Under the pieces are notes generated by a model, which was not told the origin of the DNA, did no database searches, and was given only the letters and a program-made list of their open reading frames with translations. A program made the translations under genes and the position numbers. From positions 13,694,727 to 13,758,726 of the forward strand of contig CM056743.1 in NCBI GenBank assembly GCA_029851415.1: DNA of 64,000 nucleotides, given 5' to 3'. How positions within the stretch are numbered: position 1 is the stretch's first letter; every line of letters starts with the position of its first letter. The stretch comes from Eretmocerus hayati (Eukaryota > Arthropoda > Insecta > Hymenoptera > Aphelinidae). Shown here piece by piece: positions 1-10,299 of this stretch.

Positions 1-124
1 TAGAACTCTGCGCATTGATATAGGTTGATCGCGTATTCACTCATCAATACGTGGTGGACACCTCCAATTCCTCGACTTTCAATTAACGCCAACCTCTCGA
101 ATATACGTCAATGATTATGCTTAC

Positions 125-260
125 AGATGTCCTAATTCGTGTACACCAGAATCAATGCCAAAGAAATGCCCGTTGTCGGGTATGACCACAGATTCTGTTG
201 TGCCGACACAAATTCCATCATGTACGGAGTAACCCATAACAGGGACGAACTTCTGTTGCC
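125..260 (-). CDS. Metalloprotease exon with zinc-binding HELGH
   Basis: Acceptor ATGATTACAG, donor CATCT|GTAAGC. Encodes VPVMGYSVHDGICVG...GVHELGHL. The GYxxxGGxC-like loop and HELGH place it at the M12B active site: the two His are zinc ligands and Glu is the catalytic base. The reading frame stays open upstream to about 363, so a longer exon without the microexon is an alternative. Confidence 0.8.
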
Positions 261-3200
261 CTGTAATCATAAAGTGATATTCATAGTTAAATGAATCAAA
301 GACAATAAAATATTGTTTATCGTTAAATTTTGTATACTTGCATCCGCGCAATGTTCGATGCATTTATGAGCGTACAAACCCGATATCTGAGGGTATCATA
401 CTTACATGTCCTCCACCGGGTTAGCTGGGCACTAGAAGAAGAAAACATCAATTGAAAGAAATCGACACCTATGTCAGAGATTGACGGTGGAATTAGATCT
501 GTACCTCGACCGACTACCACAATCATTTTTTTTCTTTCAAAAAAGCCTTTTCGATTCGTTTTCGAGACTATTCTGCGGGACCCACAATCAGGACTGCTCA
601 CAATGTTAAGGCCAGTCCGGAGTTCTCGCAGAACCACAGTCGCAACCAGACAAGCACCGGCGTACAGTCAGGTTGCGACTGCATTTGGACTGCATGCAAT
701 GATTCTGAGAGCAAAATTACTGTTTATACGCTTTTATTGGTATTGGATGAGTTGTTCATATAGTATCCTGCCTCCCAAGTCTCACTTTCCGAAGCCGTAC
801 AGAAAATCATAACATTTTGTTCACCAGAGGACGAGAGAAACATGAACAGAGTACGGGGTTGGACACAGCACTGTCTCACCTATTCGTATCCATTACGCAA
901 CAACATAACATTCCCAGCCAAAATCAGATAGTATCCCACCTGTGTATTAGAATTTTCAATCGAATGAGCCCTTCCACGTGCAAAAATTCGAAATCTAGTC
1001 CTCGAAAAACGTGAACGGGTGTGAGCATCGAGCAAGATACCTCGCTCAGTAAGCTAAAGAATTATGTGATCTTCTTGAGAAAGGATGCATATTATTCGAC
1101 GTGAAACGACTCATTTGATTGGGAATTTCATGATGATTCGCCTGGATTATCCATTCTGGGACAAGAGTAAGGGGATCAAATGTTGCGAGCAAAGACAACC
1201 ACTAACAATATCCGATCGCATGCATAGACCGATTGAAGCGCCATCTATTAGGTGGAATATTCGGATCCCCTCCGGACTGGCTTTATGCGGGTTTGGAACC
1301 ACCGAGGCCACGAAAATAGGTACTTATGAGAAATTTCACTGGGTGTTGGACGAGATGTGAAGATATAGATCTCCTGGATCGATGGCCAGGACTTAATCCA
1401 CGTAAGTGCGACCTGTCAATCTATGACAATACTTTAGAATGTTATCAATCACTTTGAGACGTTCTCTGTCTCATGGTAACATGGCTTCGCCGATTAGGTT
1501 TTGGCCTCCAACGCAGGGAAACTATTGCATTCGAATTTTGGCTAGCACCGCACGGTGGTCTTAAAGCCCGAAAAAGTTGTTCTAAAGTGACAATAAATCC
1601 AAGCACGCTACCAATTTTCTTACATTTATCACAAATAAAAAGTCCACCTTTACTGAAGTTGGATATGATTTCGTATTGTAATGTGTCGGTGGATTGCGTT
1701 TCTGCGTTACAACTGATGTGATTTCAGACTGATTCCAGCCTTTGAGAGTTATATGATCTATTCATACCCATAACTCTGACCCACCTTACTATTTTCCGTA
1801 GACAGCGACAAGAGCTTGAATCTGCGCCAAAGTACGTGGAGCATCAATTAAGCAAAGCTGAGGTATTCCTTTCCATGGTTACGAATTTCATTTTACAAAA
1901 GCATATGATTCTTTTCTCCCAATGAATCGAGGCTTCTTGAACCTTAAATTTCGACGCATTTCGATATTTTCTCTGGTGTTTTAGCTGATCCTGAAGCTTA
2001 TCACAAAATTTTCAAAACGAGATGTTACGTATTGAATTTGACTTGATTGAACAATCGAGATTCTCTATTTTAACTCTTCGTATCTGTAGATTTTTGAAGA
2101 TTTTTGGTGTGATCTTTCCGTGGAAGGAAAATAGTGAGCAAGAGGCATTGAGCAGCAAGCAGGACCGACCCCCCCCCCCCTCCCAATCAGCTATTGAGAG
2201 TGGAGAACTATGCTGCTCTGAAGAGTTATTGTGGCTCGGATATTGCAGTTTTTCAAAAACAGATCAGGACTTCTCGAGCTCACTATTTTGTTGCGAGTCC
2301 ATATTTCTTCATTCAACTCAAACCATCTTCAACCATATCTCAAACCACTATAAAATGAGCTGAGATGAATGGAGAAATTATGGACTCGCAACAAAATGGT
2401 GAGCTCGACAAGCCTTGATCTATATCTGACAAACGATATTTATGGTCAATCAGTATAGAGAATCTGACCACCCAATTGAGAGAATTATTACGATTCATGA
2501 CTCATTTCAGAAATTTTGGGCCAAGCTTCGAAGTGAGCTTTACGTTGAAAAATACTGAGATGCGTCGGAGTTAGAGGCTTAAGAAGGCTCGCTTCGTTGT
2601 CGGGAAAGAACTGCGTGCTTCTAAACGAGGATGTTCATGTTCATCAAAACAGAATATCTTAGCCCTGCTTGATCGAAATTCAACAACCTCAGCTCATTCC
2701 CAAGGTACTATCACTATTTGCAAAATAAGCTGAGATAATGTTGGAAAATCGTGAAGTGGATAAGATTCAGTCGCATAAAGATGGGCCAGATGAATACATG
2801 GAGTTGGCTGGGGTGGAATTAATTTTAACGTAAAAATACAATCCACAGCCACTTTACGATTCGAGAGGGAATCCGATTAAGGTGAAAGTGAATTCTTTAG
2901 TGAAAAAGTGCAAGGAAAATGATGGCGTGATTGGATTTTTTCGTCATTCTAGTGCAACTTATTCGGGCTTCAGGATCACCATGACCAATGTGCAGTTATT
3001 CATGATGACCTGGTTCAATAATTCGGCGGTTGTGAAGCTATCTGAAAAACTGTTGGTCCTGCAGGAAGCCTCAAAAGATGATTGAAAATGCGTCGGTAAA
3101 AAAAAAGGAATCTGACATAGAAATCAGCCACCCAATCTCTCAATATGAGCGTAAGTTAACCGTAGATCATGTAAATTGTCCATACTTGGTCATGACAACG

Positions 3201-6200
3201 ATGACGTCAAACTTTTTTGGGTCTTGATCCTTGAGAAAATTCAAATAGGGGTATTGCTTGACTTTCCGAACAGCGTAGTTGGCCTGGAGTTCACCTGTGT
3301 TGGTCCAACTACCAAACATAACATTTGCAGCTCCTTTGTCCTGTTGAAATTTCGTCCTCTAATATTCATCACAATCATTTTGAAAAATAATGGATATGGT
3401 CACATAAAGAATACCTTTGTGATAGCTATACAAGTGATAATGATATTCACTCTTGGAGAGTCAAATTTTGCGTACATTTGGTCGACCGCATGCCAAAACG
3501 TCGTGACATACTTTACAGTCTCTCTTATGTTATAATTGTGATACCTGCGGAGTAACAAATTGTTATGTTGATGTATACCAGTGTTTCGTTTCTCAAGAAT
3601 AAAACAATAGCAAAAGAGATATGATACAGTGATCCAGAATCGTTTCATACAAGATTTTATAAAGCGGCCGTATTGAGAGTCACATTTACATCGAACATGA
3701 AAATCGACATTACTCTTGTCACTCTGATCGTCTTGGAACAAAAAATCCTAACAAACCACAGAGTATGTCAAAGAGAATTGGAAAAGTTTGTCTTTTGTTT
3801 TGAAATTGCTCCATGTAGAGAGCTGGCGATGATTTTCGCCTATAGACCACCACTGGACCAATGTTGGAACTAGAAGTTCTATATGAAGGATGAAAAGTTA
3901 TGACGTGTGCCATTACTAGCAATCATATACCTAAAACTCACAGGCACACGATCATTTATAGAAAGCCTGCGGGCATGTTATTTTCAGAATCTCAAAATCA
4001 GTCAAACCAGAACCCGGCGGTAGAAATACTGAAGAGTTTTTATTTTTCGAGAATACCGGGAATATCACATTCATACTCAATAGAAACAAGAATATGTAAT
4101 CGATAAAATAAAGCTGATATACGGCTGCCGATGATTGTGTGTGGGTCCAAAGGTCGAATCGAGTCGCTTTTCCCCGGGCGCTTGACGTGCGCATCGCACT
4201 CATATTTTCAATAGATACATGCGTCTCGATTCAACCTTAAGCCCAAAAGTATGCATAATAACAAATTTTGAGAAACGAAAAACAACGTCATAAAATCAGC
4301 AAAAGAAAATACAAAGGGAACATCGTAAACCCATAAATAACTCCACAGGTCTGCAGATCCTCAGATCCACTGATCCGCAGATCCACGGATCCACGGATCC
4401 ATAGATCCACGGATCCACAGACCAACAGATCTTTAGATCTTCAGATCCACGGATCCGCCGACCCGCGCCTATATAAGGCCGAGCCCCCCTGGCTCAGCAT
4501 GCTCAGTCCTCCACGGACATTCGTTCACGCCACTCGCTTGTCACAGTCTTGCCACCAGGTCCGTCGGCCCTCCGACCCGACGGCCTTTGGCCCGACGCGC
4601 CCAGGTCATCCGATACCGCGCCGCCTCGGCGACGTCACCCAGCTCCACCGCCGAGCCTGTGGGAAGTTGTACACGGTCGTGCCCCGGTCTTCGCGATGGT
4701 CGCGTTCAACTCACCAGGAAAGGCCAGGGAGTGCGGGTCACGGAATTTGGATGAAACTTTCAGAATCATCTCCTTTTAGCACCAGAAGATGATACCCAAA
4801 GCCGCAGAGTCTAACGCTCAAGCGTTTCCGAGCTACAGGCCACAACCCATGCATTACAGTATATCTATATATATCACTTTCCCCCATATATAGATATACT
4901 GTAATGCATAGGTCATAGCCTGTAGCTCAAAAACGCTTGAGCGTTAGACTCTGCAGCTTTGGATTTCATCTTTTGGTGCTAAAAGGAGACTATTCCCAAA
5001 GTTTCATCCGAATCCGTGACCCGCACTCCCTGGCCTCTCCTTGTCAGTTCTTTTCAAATCAGTGTAACCCAGCATGGAAGAGTATGTGTGTGTGTGTTTA
5101 TGGTGTTTCGTGTATCGACAGCTGCGGCACAATTTGAATTCAAGACAGTGCGTTTAGTTCGTATACCTGTGCCCGTATCGCAAGCTTGCGCGATCAGGAG
5201 CTCTAATGGCTGCTCTACCTAGCCGTTCGGCCACTGGGCCATCGAGTCAATCTAAAACATCCAGTGGCACTCTGCGTCGCCAATAAAATCGTTCCTTCAC
5301 GTTTTCATAACATCATTATTCCGTCGCATTACGACCAAAGCACGATCCGTTCTGGGGGGTTATTGCCATTGACAGGTGCACGAGAGACGTCACACACTCA
5401 CGACGCTTCCTCTCTGCACGGACCGGGTTCTGTCAGTTATATGAAGGAAAATCATCGCCATCTCCCTACTTGTGACAACTTTATGACATTAGACGTGATT
5501 TCTGAGTTTTCTCAGATATTCCCTTTGGTTTTCGAGTATTTTCCCTTCCAAGACGATCAGAGTGACAAGAGTAATGTCAAATTCCATGTTCTCATGTATA
5601 AGTGACTCCCAAATCAACCGCTCTAGAATCTCATATGTAAAATCTTTCGAAGTGCTATTCTGATATGTGAGAATCGTTCTGTTTAAAATCCATGAAAAAT
5701 AATTAATCACCTGAAAATTAGATGGTCAACGACAATTAACAGCTTCAGAGATATAGGCCTCAGCCGTTGTACGTATTGCTCTCTCGGAGGTGAGACCTGC
5801 AGTCCCCAATCAGGTGCAATCCCATTTGAACCAGGAAAGTCATGCTGATCGTGAATGGAGTTCCCAAAACCTTGGTTGGTCCAAATATCTGGATATCCAT
5901 CTAAATTGCGTCTGAATCTGGCATTTGGCGAACTCACAATAGAATACGTGACACCTTTTTTAGTAATGATGCCCTCCTGCAAATTATCCAAATGTAATGA
6001 ATAAACTCTTATGAGATATCATTCACGAGTCAAAATGTTATTGTTTCCTTGCTATTGGATCTAGCTATGCATTTCGAAACTCACAAATTCTAGCCTACTT
6101 TTTTCGACATGGCCTAGAGCCACAGCTTTGTTGTTCCCGTCTACGTGGAATTTCTCAGCGCCCAGATACGACATGATGGACTGAAAATGTATAATAGTAT

Positions 6201-6645
6201 CTTAGTTCATGAATTTGCGCTCATAAGATTGTTCTTGAAAATGATGCTGTGCTAGCAACTGGTTTTCTTCAAAGGCCAAGATTCTTGCGATCAAAATCAG
6301 TGTCCAGTCAGGAACGCAAAAAATTGATAGCGTTTTGAGACACCTGCATATTTCTCATCCAAAATGAACGATAGAATCTAGAAATTTTAAATCAGGAATA
6401 AATGTATAGGTTAAACGAAATTGGAAAGAAAAGCACTTCATGTTCGCAATCATCGGCATATTTTTTCAAAATTCTTCTCACGTTCGATTCTCGCCGAGGT
6501 ATCTCACTCCCAGATACTGTCCAAACGGAGGATTCTGAAGATATCACCTCCCTGGTAGATTTGACGAAATGAAGCTTGATTGTCTCGCCATTCAAAGTCA
6601 TAGATGGTGACGAATCGACTTTGTTGGAATCACCGAAACGAGGTG
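125..6645 (-). CDS. M12B (reprolysin/ADAM-like) zinc metalloprotease gene, partial, multi-exon
   Basis: Likely a secreted zinc endopeptidase of the insect venom/reprolysin type. Exons read right to left: about 6482-6645 (propeptide), 6344-6377 (uncertain), 6085-6180, 5711-5976, 3415-3544, 3186-3340, 406-431 and 125-260. Except for 6344-6377, all junctions are GT/AG and phases match. Visible family marks: the catalytic-domain start KLLIVVDH at the end of exon 5711-5976, a TFWHAVD helix in 3415-3544, KKFDVIVVMT in 3186-3340, and GYSVHDGICV followed by HELGH in 125-260. HELGH is the first half of the HExxHxxGxxH zinc site; the rest, plus any disintegrin or Cys-rich part, lies left of the window. 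The signal-peptide exon was not found: the splice acceptor at 6646 abuts a large foldback. The ancestral role is proteolysis; a venom function is inference from the family. Confidence 0.75.
406..431 (-). CDS. 26-nt metalloprotease microexon
   Basis: Bounded by a strong polypyrimidine acceptor (TTTTCTTCTTCTAG) and the donor GTAAGTATG. Its 26 nt convert the phase-2 end of exon 3186-3340 into the phase-1 entry needed by exon 125-260, so it is the piece that keeps the gene in frame. An exon this small needs transcript support. Confidence 0.5.
2262..2421. repeat. 160-bp hairpin in a metalloprotease intron
   Basis: The left arm (GAGCTCACTATTTTGTTGCG, then AGTCCAT) returns inverted near 2382-2410 with few mismatches and a short loop. 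A run of 12 C lies just upstream (2169-2180). Probably a small palindromic MITE. The rest of this 2.75-kb intron (432-3185) shows no other structure I can support. Confidence 0.6.
3186..3340 (-). CDS. Metalloprotease exon: middle of catalytic domain
   Basis: 155 nt, acceptor TTTCAACAG, donor CCAA|GTATGG, leaving in phase 2. Contains NYAVRKVKQYPYLNF and KKFDVIVVMT, corresponding to the 'ANYF...FDVAVxLTG' segment that precedes the zinc site in M12B enzymes. Confidence 0.72.
3415..3544 (-). CDS. Metalloprotease exon: catalytic domain, first helix
   Basis: 130 nt between acceptor TACTCCGCAG and donor AAAG|GTATTC; the incoming phase 2 fits the previous exon and it leaves in phase 0. VKYVTTFWHAVDQMY matches the M12B helix usually written VxYFxTFWNAVDxRY, followed by the RVNIIITCIAI strand. 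Confidence 0.78.
3640..3850 (+). repeat. Left copy of an old inverted duplication within one intron
   Basis: The sequence around 3697-3741 (TTACTCTTGTCACTCTGATC) recurs inverted at 5545-5590, and similarity extends about 200 bp each way at roughly two-thirds identity (estimated by eye), including GGCGATGATTTTC at the far end. Both copies lie in the same intron (3545-5710). They contain open stretches (DITLVTLIVLE) that I read as shared ancestry, not as exons. Confidence 0.5.
4348..4462. repeat. GATCC minisatellite
   Basis: Irregular tandem units built on GATCCACG / CAGATC (8-9 bp), such as CGGATCCACGGATCC, directly upstream of a GC-rich TATA-box block. Confidence 0.7.
4440..4717 (+). promoter_or_regulatory. 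GC-rich block with TATA box and initiator-like site
   Basis: CTATATAAGG at 4469-4478 is followed 26-34 nt later by TCAGC/TCAGT, the arthropod initiator motif, and then by about 200 bp of strikingly GC-rich sequence. It could be a core promoter of a retroelement (solo LTR) or of an unannotated transcript. I could not find LTR ends or a convincing reading frame. Confidence 0.35.
4718..5040. mobile_element. About 320-bp foldback MITE
   Basis: Near-perfect palindrome centred near 4882: GCCAGGGAGTGCGGGTCACG on the left pairs with CGTGACCCGCACTCCCTGGC on the right, and the AACGCTTGAGCGTTAG and ATATATAGATATACTG segments pair inside. No clear target duplication seen. Confidence 0.75.
5085..5250 (-). 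mobile_element. Possible tRNA-derived SINE
   Basis: On the minus strand the head reads GATGGCCCAGTGGCC, 11/12 against the pol III A box (TRGCNNAGYNGG). A weak B-box-like GGTATACGAAC lies about 80 nt on, and the copy ends in a (CA)n tail at 5085-5097. The head resembles a tRNA, but no full cloverleaf is visible, so a degenerate tRNA is the alternative. Confidence 0.35.
5440..5640 (-). repeat. Right copy of the intronic inverted duplication
   Basis: Inverted partner of 3640-3850. Reads DITLVTLIVLEGKILENQ on the minus strand. Since exons 5711-5976 and 3415-3544 join in perfect phase across it, it is intronic. Confidence 0.5.
5711..5976 (-). CDS. Metalloprotease exon: propeptide end and start of catalytic domain
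   Basis: Acceptor AATTTGCAG, donor CAG|GTGATT, 266 nt, ending in phase 2. It carries a basic RFRRN stretch that could be a processing region. It ends with RPISLKLLIVVDHLIF, the characteristic first beta strand of the M12B catalytic domain (usually LLVVVDxxLY). The split codon AG+G joins exactly to the exon at 3415-3544. Confidence 0.78.
6085..6180 (-). CDS. Metalloprotease exon: propeptide part 2
   Basis: Exactly 96 nt (32 codons), phase 0 at both ends, between acceptor TTTTCAG and donor GTGAGT. Encodes SIMSYLGAEKFHVDG..., continuing the propeptide. Clean borders and an open frame support an expressed exon. Confidence 0.7.
6344..6377 (-). CDS. Possible 34-nt metalloprotease exon (uncertain)
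   Basis: AG|ATTC acceptor and CAG|GTGTCT donor. One frame, FYRSFWMRNMQ, flows well into the next exon (SIMSYLGAE), but 34 nt does not fit between two phase-0 exons. Either the preceding donor is different, the exon is skipped, or the gene carries a small lesion here. Confidence 0.3.
6482..6645 (-). CDS. Metalloprotease exon: propeptide part 1
   Basis: The acceptor CTTACTTGCAG ends just upstream (toward higher coordinates). The exon reads ...MTLNGETIKLHF...SSVWTVSGSE..., typical of M12B propeptides (a beta-rich LNG-x-I-x-L-x-F segment followed by xVWxV). I place the donor at AAC|GTGAGA, phase 0. Other donors exist, and the joint to the small exon at 6344-6377 does not keep frame with this choice. 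The signal peptide must lie in an earlier exon to the right. Confidence 0.6.
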
Positions 6646-7727
6646 CTGCAAGTAAGAAACCAGGCAATGATGTTTATTTTTTGAACTTTCGGAAAGGTCA
6701 TTATGTCCGACCACATCACGTCTTCAAAAGTTTATTCGATTATGAGTTCGGAACGTTCGGAAAGCTTTGAGAGTTCGGATTGTTCGGATGCATTGCCAAA
6801 CGAGTATTCGGACAAAGGTTTGATCCGAACGTTCCGGGCTCCAATCCCGACAATTGTGGTTGCGGAAAGGGGAGCCATCTCGGGAAACGTAGTGGACATA
6901 CGGCAGCTTATAGATGACAACCTCTAACCGCGCGGCGGCCATGTACAGCACTGGAGACAAGCTGCCTCCCCTCTCCGAGGACGCAATCAGCTGAATCAGC
7001 TTGTCTCACTGCAGCTACGTGAAGGTGGCCCACCACTTTGAGATAAATATACCAAAAATTCAAGCGAAAAATTCTCTATCCAATGGTATAACTCTTTTAA
7101 TTTGAGTAATTTGAGTATTTGAGGGATTAATTTTCAAAGTCTGAAAAATTACCCCCCACCAAAACATAAGAAATACTCATATCACTCCTCGAATATGCAC
7201 ATAATGAGAAGCTACGCAGGCTTGAATTGAAGCTCTTGATTTGAGTATTCCGATTCCAGCACCCAAACGTATCATTACACCGGCACACAAAAAAAAAGTA
7301 TCAGTGCTTTTGACCAGACCTACTTATCTATATGTATTTTTGCACGCTAAATCCGGATCCGAGGTCGCTTTGGCCCGGCTACCTCTTGTTTTCGAGAAAA
7401 TCGTGAAAATTCGGTGGAAATCGTGGAAGTAGCGCAGAATAGCATGACAAATCTGGTGAATTTTTATCAATCTACATATTTTGAGCTGGAAACTTGTACT
7501 CGGGGGTTTTGGGATCGCTGAACACGAGTACAGTGTCAGAATACTGATTTTCTCAAATCCAAGATGGCGGTTTCAAAATGGCGGAATGGGAGTTTTCGAA
7601 ACCTGCTCAGTTTAGCTCCATGGGTCTCTTCTCGGGAGTTGTTGGTCGTACTCGGGGGTTTTCGGGGTCGCTGAACACGAACATGATGTCAAAATGATGA
7701 TTTGGGGGAATCCAGGATGACGGAGGA

Positions 7728-8135
7728 GGATCTTGCCCAAATCTTAGGAAGGCAACCAACCCCCAAGCTCCCAAATCCTCGGACCCGGTCACCCTCGAGT
7801 TCAGTCCTTTGGTGAAGAGAAGCAAGAAGAGGATCTTGCCCAAATCCCAGGAAGGCAACCAACCTACAAGCTCCCAAATCCTCGGACCCGGTCACTTTTG
7901 AATTCAGCACTTCGGTCCTGAGAAGCGGGAGGAGGTTTTGACCCAAATCCCTAGGGGGTTGAGCTTACGGGTTGGTTGCCTTCCTAGGATTTGGGCAAGA
8001 TCCTCCTCTCGCTTCTCTTCACCAAAGGACTGAACTCGAGGGTGACCGGGTCCGAGGATTTGGGAGCTTGGGGGTTGGCTGCCTTCCTAGGGTTTGGGCA
8101 AGATCCTCCTCCGTCATCCTGAATTCCACAAAATC
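7728..8135. repeat. Inverted, partly duplicated core of the foldback (about 105-bp unit)
   Basis: Two direct copies on the left (from about 7731 and 7830), each with CCCAAATC..AGGAAGGCAACC and CCTCGGACCCGGTCAC, face an inverted copy at about 7965-8110. The unit resembles the 78-bp repeats of the 36-42 kb element. Confidence 0.7.
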
Positions 8136-8743
8136 ATGATTTTGACATCATATTCGTGATCAACGACCCCAAAAACCCCCGAGAAGAGACCCATGGAGAT
8201 ACACTGAGCAGTTTTCGGAAATTTCCATAGCGCCATTTTAAACCCGCCATCTTGGATCTGAGGAAATCAGTATTCTGACACTGTATTCGTGTTCAGCGAC
8301 CCCGAAAACCCTCGAGTACGACCAAAAACTCCCGAGAAGAGACCCATGGAGCTAAACTGAGCAGGTTTCGAAAATTTCCATTCCGCTACTTTGAAACCGC
8401 CATCTTGGATTTGAGAAACTCAGTATTCTGACACTGTATTCATGTTTAGTGACCCCAAAAATCCCTGAGTACAAGTTTCCAGCTCAAAATATGTAGATTG
8501 ATAAAAACTCATCAGATTTGTAATGCTATTCTGAGCTACTTCCACGATTTCCACCGAATTTTCACGATTTTCTCGAAAACAAGAGGTAGCCGGGTCAAAC
8601 CGACCTCGGATTCGGATTCAGCGTGCCAATATACCTAAAGAAAAGTAGGTCTGGTCAAAAGTATACTTTTCTTTTTTTTGTGTGCCGGTGTTATTGACGC
8701 AAAATTGTTTAAACAGATATAGGGAAAAGCCTCGCATCTATAA

Positions 8744-8952
8744 GGGTGTGTCCACAAATAGCGCAGCGCACGGCGCACGCGCTATGGCTCACTGAGACGG
8801 CCCATATGCATCACAACCTTTTGATGCATGAGATTATGGTGAAGTTATAGAAATGTGACCACATTCAGAAATTTTCAAGGAATGGGAAGCAAAGGCCGGC
8901 GAAGTGAGCGCTAGCGCGTGTGCCATGAGCTGCGCTATTTGTGGATACACCC
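8744..8952. mobile_element. PIF/Harbinger-like MITE, TAA target duplication
   Basis: Termini GGGTGTGTCCACAAATAGCG and the matching inverted end CGCTATTTGTGGATACACCC, flanked on both sides by TAA (8741-8743, 8953-8955). Length 209 bp. A TWA target duplication with G-rich ends suggests PIF/Harbinger. A relative lies at 32133-32444. Confidence 0.7.
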
Positions 8953-9459
8953 TAAGGTATGGCCGGCGCTGACTGTAGCGGGCTGCCTATGCCTTATACA
9001 TACGAGGCTTCTCCCTGTCTGACAATCTTGCCTCAATAATGATACTCAAATTAAGAGCTTGAATTTGAATCTACATGATTTTCCCTGCTGTGCATATTCG
9101 AAGAGTGATGATAAGCATTTCTTGTGTTTTGGTTGGTGGTAATTTTCCAGACTTCGAACATCAATTCCTCAAATACTTGAATAACTCAAACTGAAAGAGT
9201 TATACCATTAGATAGAAGATTTTCGGATTTATTTTTTGGTATATTTATCTCAAAGTGGCGGATCAACTTCACGAAGCTTCTCAATGCTGTGTACACAATG
9301 TTTCCCCACTCCGCGACTACGATTTCTGGATGAAGCACTGGGAACGTTCGGACCTCGAAACCGTCAGAATAATACTCGTTCGGCGATGCAAAATTCGGAT
9401 TAATCCGAACGATCTGAATGCTCCAAACGCTCCGAACTCACAATCAAATAAACTCTATC

Positions 9460-10299
9460 TACCGTCAAATTGGGTAAATTTGGTACGATTTTGTTACTTT
9501 TTATTTTCTTTGGCTCGGCATTCCAACATACAGTGACAAAACCCGGTTCTATTAATAGTCAATCTCAAGCTTACAGTTTCAGCTTTCGATTGACGGGCTA
9601 CAAAGTTCAATTGGATGTGTCTAAGCTGGGGCTATTAGCAGTTCTGTAAGTGTACCAAAGTTAGACCCCGACCGGGCAATTTTGGTATACTCACAAAATA
9701 TTTCAATTCTACTCACCACCATGCGAGTGAATCAATTTTAATCGTTCAGAAGTCTTATTTCAAGCTGTTTGAAACATTCTAAAAACTCGTAGACCATCAC
9801 TCGACTCAAGATGAGTTGAAAAGAAGCTGTCATAGGAAGTTGCACTGGAGTTACCCTATTCTCATGCTTCTTAGGTAGAGTGAGGTAACTTTGGTACACT
9901 TTTTCATGGTTTTTCCCCTGTTTTTTATTCATTAAAATTCCGAATGCTTCAAATACCCCAATGTAACAATGGTTTCTTCAATATGGTGATATATGTGATG
10001 GAAATGTAGCATTATACACCCGTAGTTTGTTCCGGAAGAGTTCTTGACGGGTACACTAACTGGACCACTCGCGTATAGCTGCTAAATCAGCCTTTTCGGA
10101 AGAAGTTTCAATAAACGAGTACAATCGTTTACGCGGACTCTACGGTGACTCAACACATTTTTTATGCGTGTGCCAATAGGGGAGAATAGGTTTCTGAGCG
10201 ATAGAATCGTTTACCTTGCCGAACGCAGCTCTGAAGAGCATTTTTCAGGGGTGTACCAAAGTTGCACCCACTGTACCAAAGTTACCCAATTTGACGGTA
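9460..10299. mobile_element. 840-bp MITE-like element, TA-CCGTCAAATTGGG termini
   Basis: Begins TACCGTCAAATTGGGTAAAT and ends with the inverse ATTTGACGGTA, bounded by TA. Contains ACTTTGGTAC-type repeats and an internal AAGCTTACAG..AGCTTTCGATTGACG motif. A second, inverted and 5'-truncated copy is at about 50615-51260. Non-autonomous: no transposase frame. Confidence 0.7.

Larger units (their letters stand above)
6729..9454. mobile_element. 2.7-kb foldback element
   Basis: Outer arms: AGTTTATTCGATTATGAGTT at 6729 pairs with AACTCACAATCAAATAAACT ending at 9454. Pairing continues inward through 7014-7200 / 9080-9260, 7340-7440 / 8536-8620 and 7500-7680 / 8150-8480 to a centre near 7955. No transposase frame is present. 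A separate MITE (8744-8952) is nested in the right arm. It lies next to the first recognised metalloprotease exon, and may have displaced or lengthened the intron before it. Confidence 0.8.

Noticed and set aside
2850..3085. YDSRGNP stretch resembling the enolase N-terminus
   Set aside because: Only seven residues match; the following sequence does not resemble enolase, and the segment lies in an intron of the minus-strand protease gene.
4499..4792. 97-codon frame in the GC-rich block
   Set aside because: High GC makes open frames likely; it runs into the foldback at 4718 and shows no domain.
5489..5710. 73-codon minus frame next to a protease exon
   Set aside because: The flanking exons 5711-5976 and 3415-3544 join in exact phase without it, and it is half of an inverted duplication.
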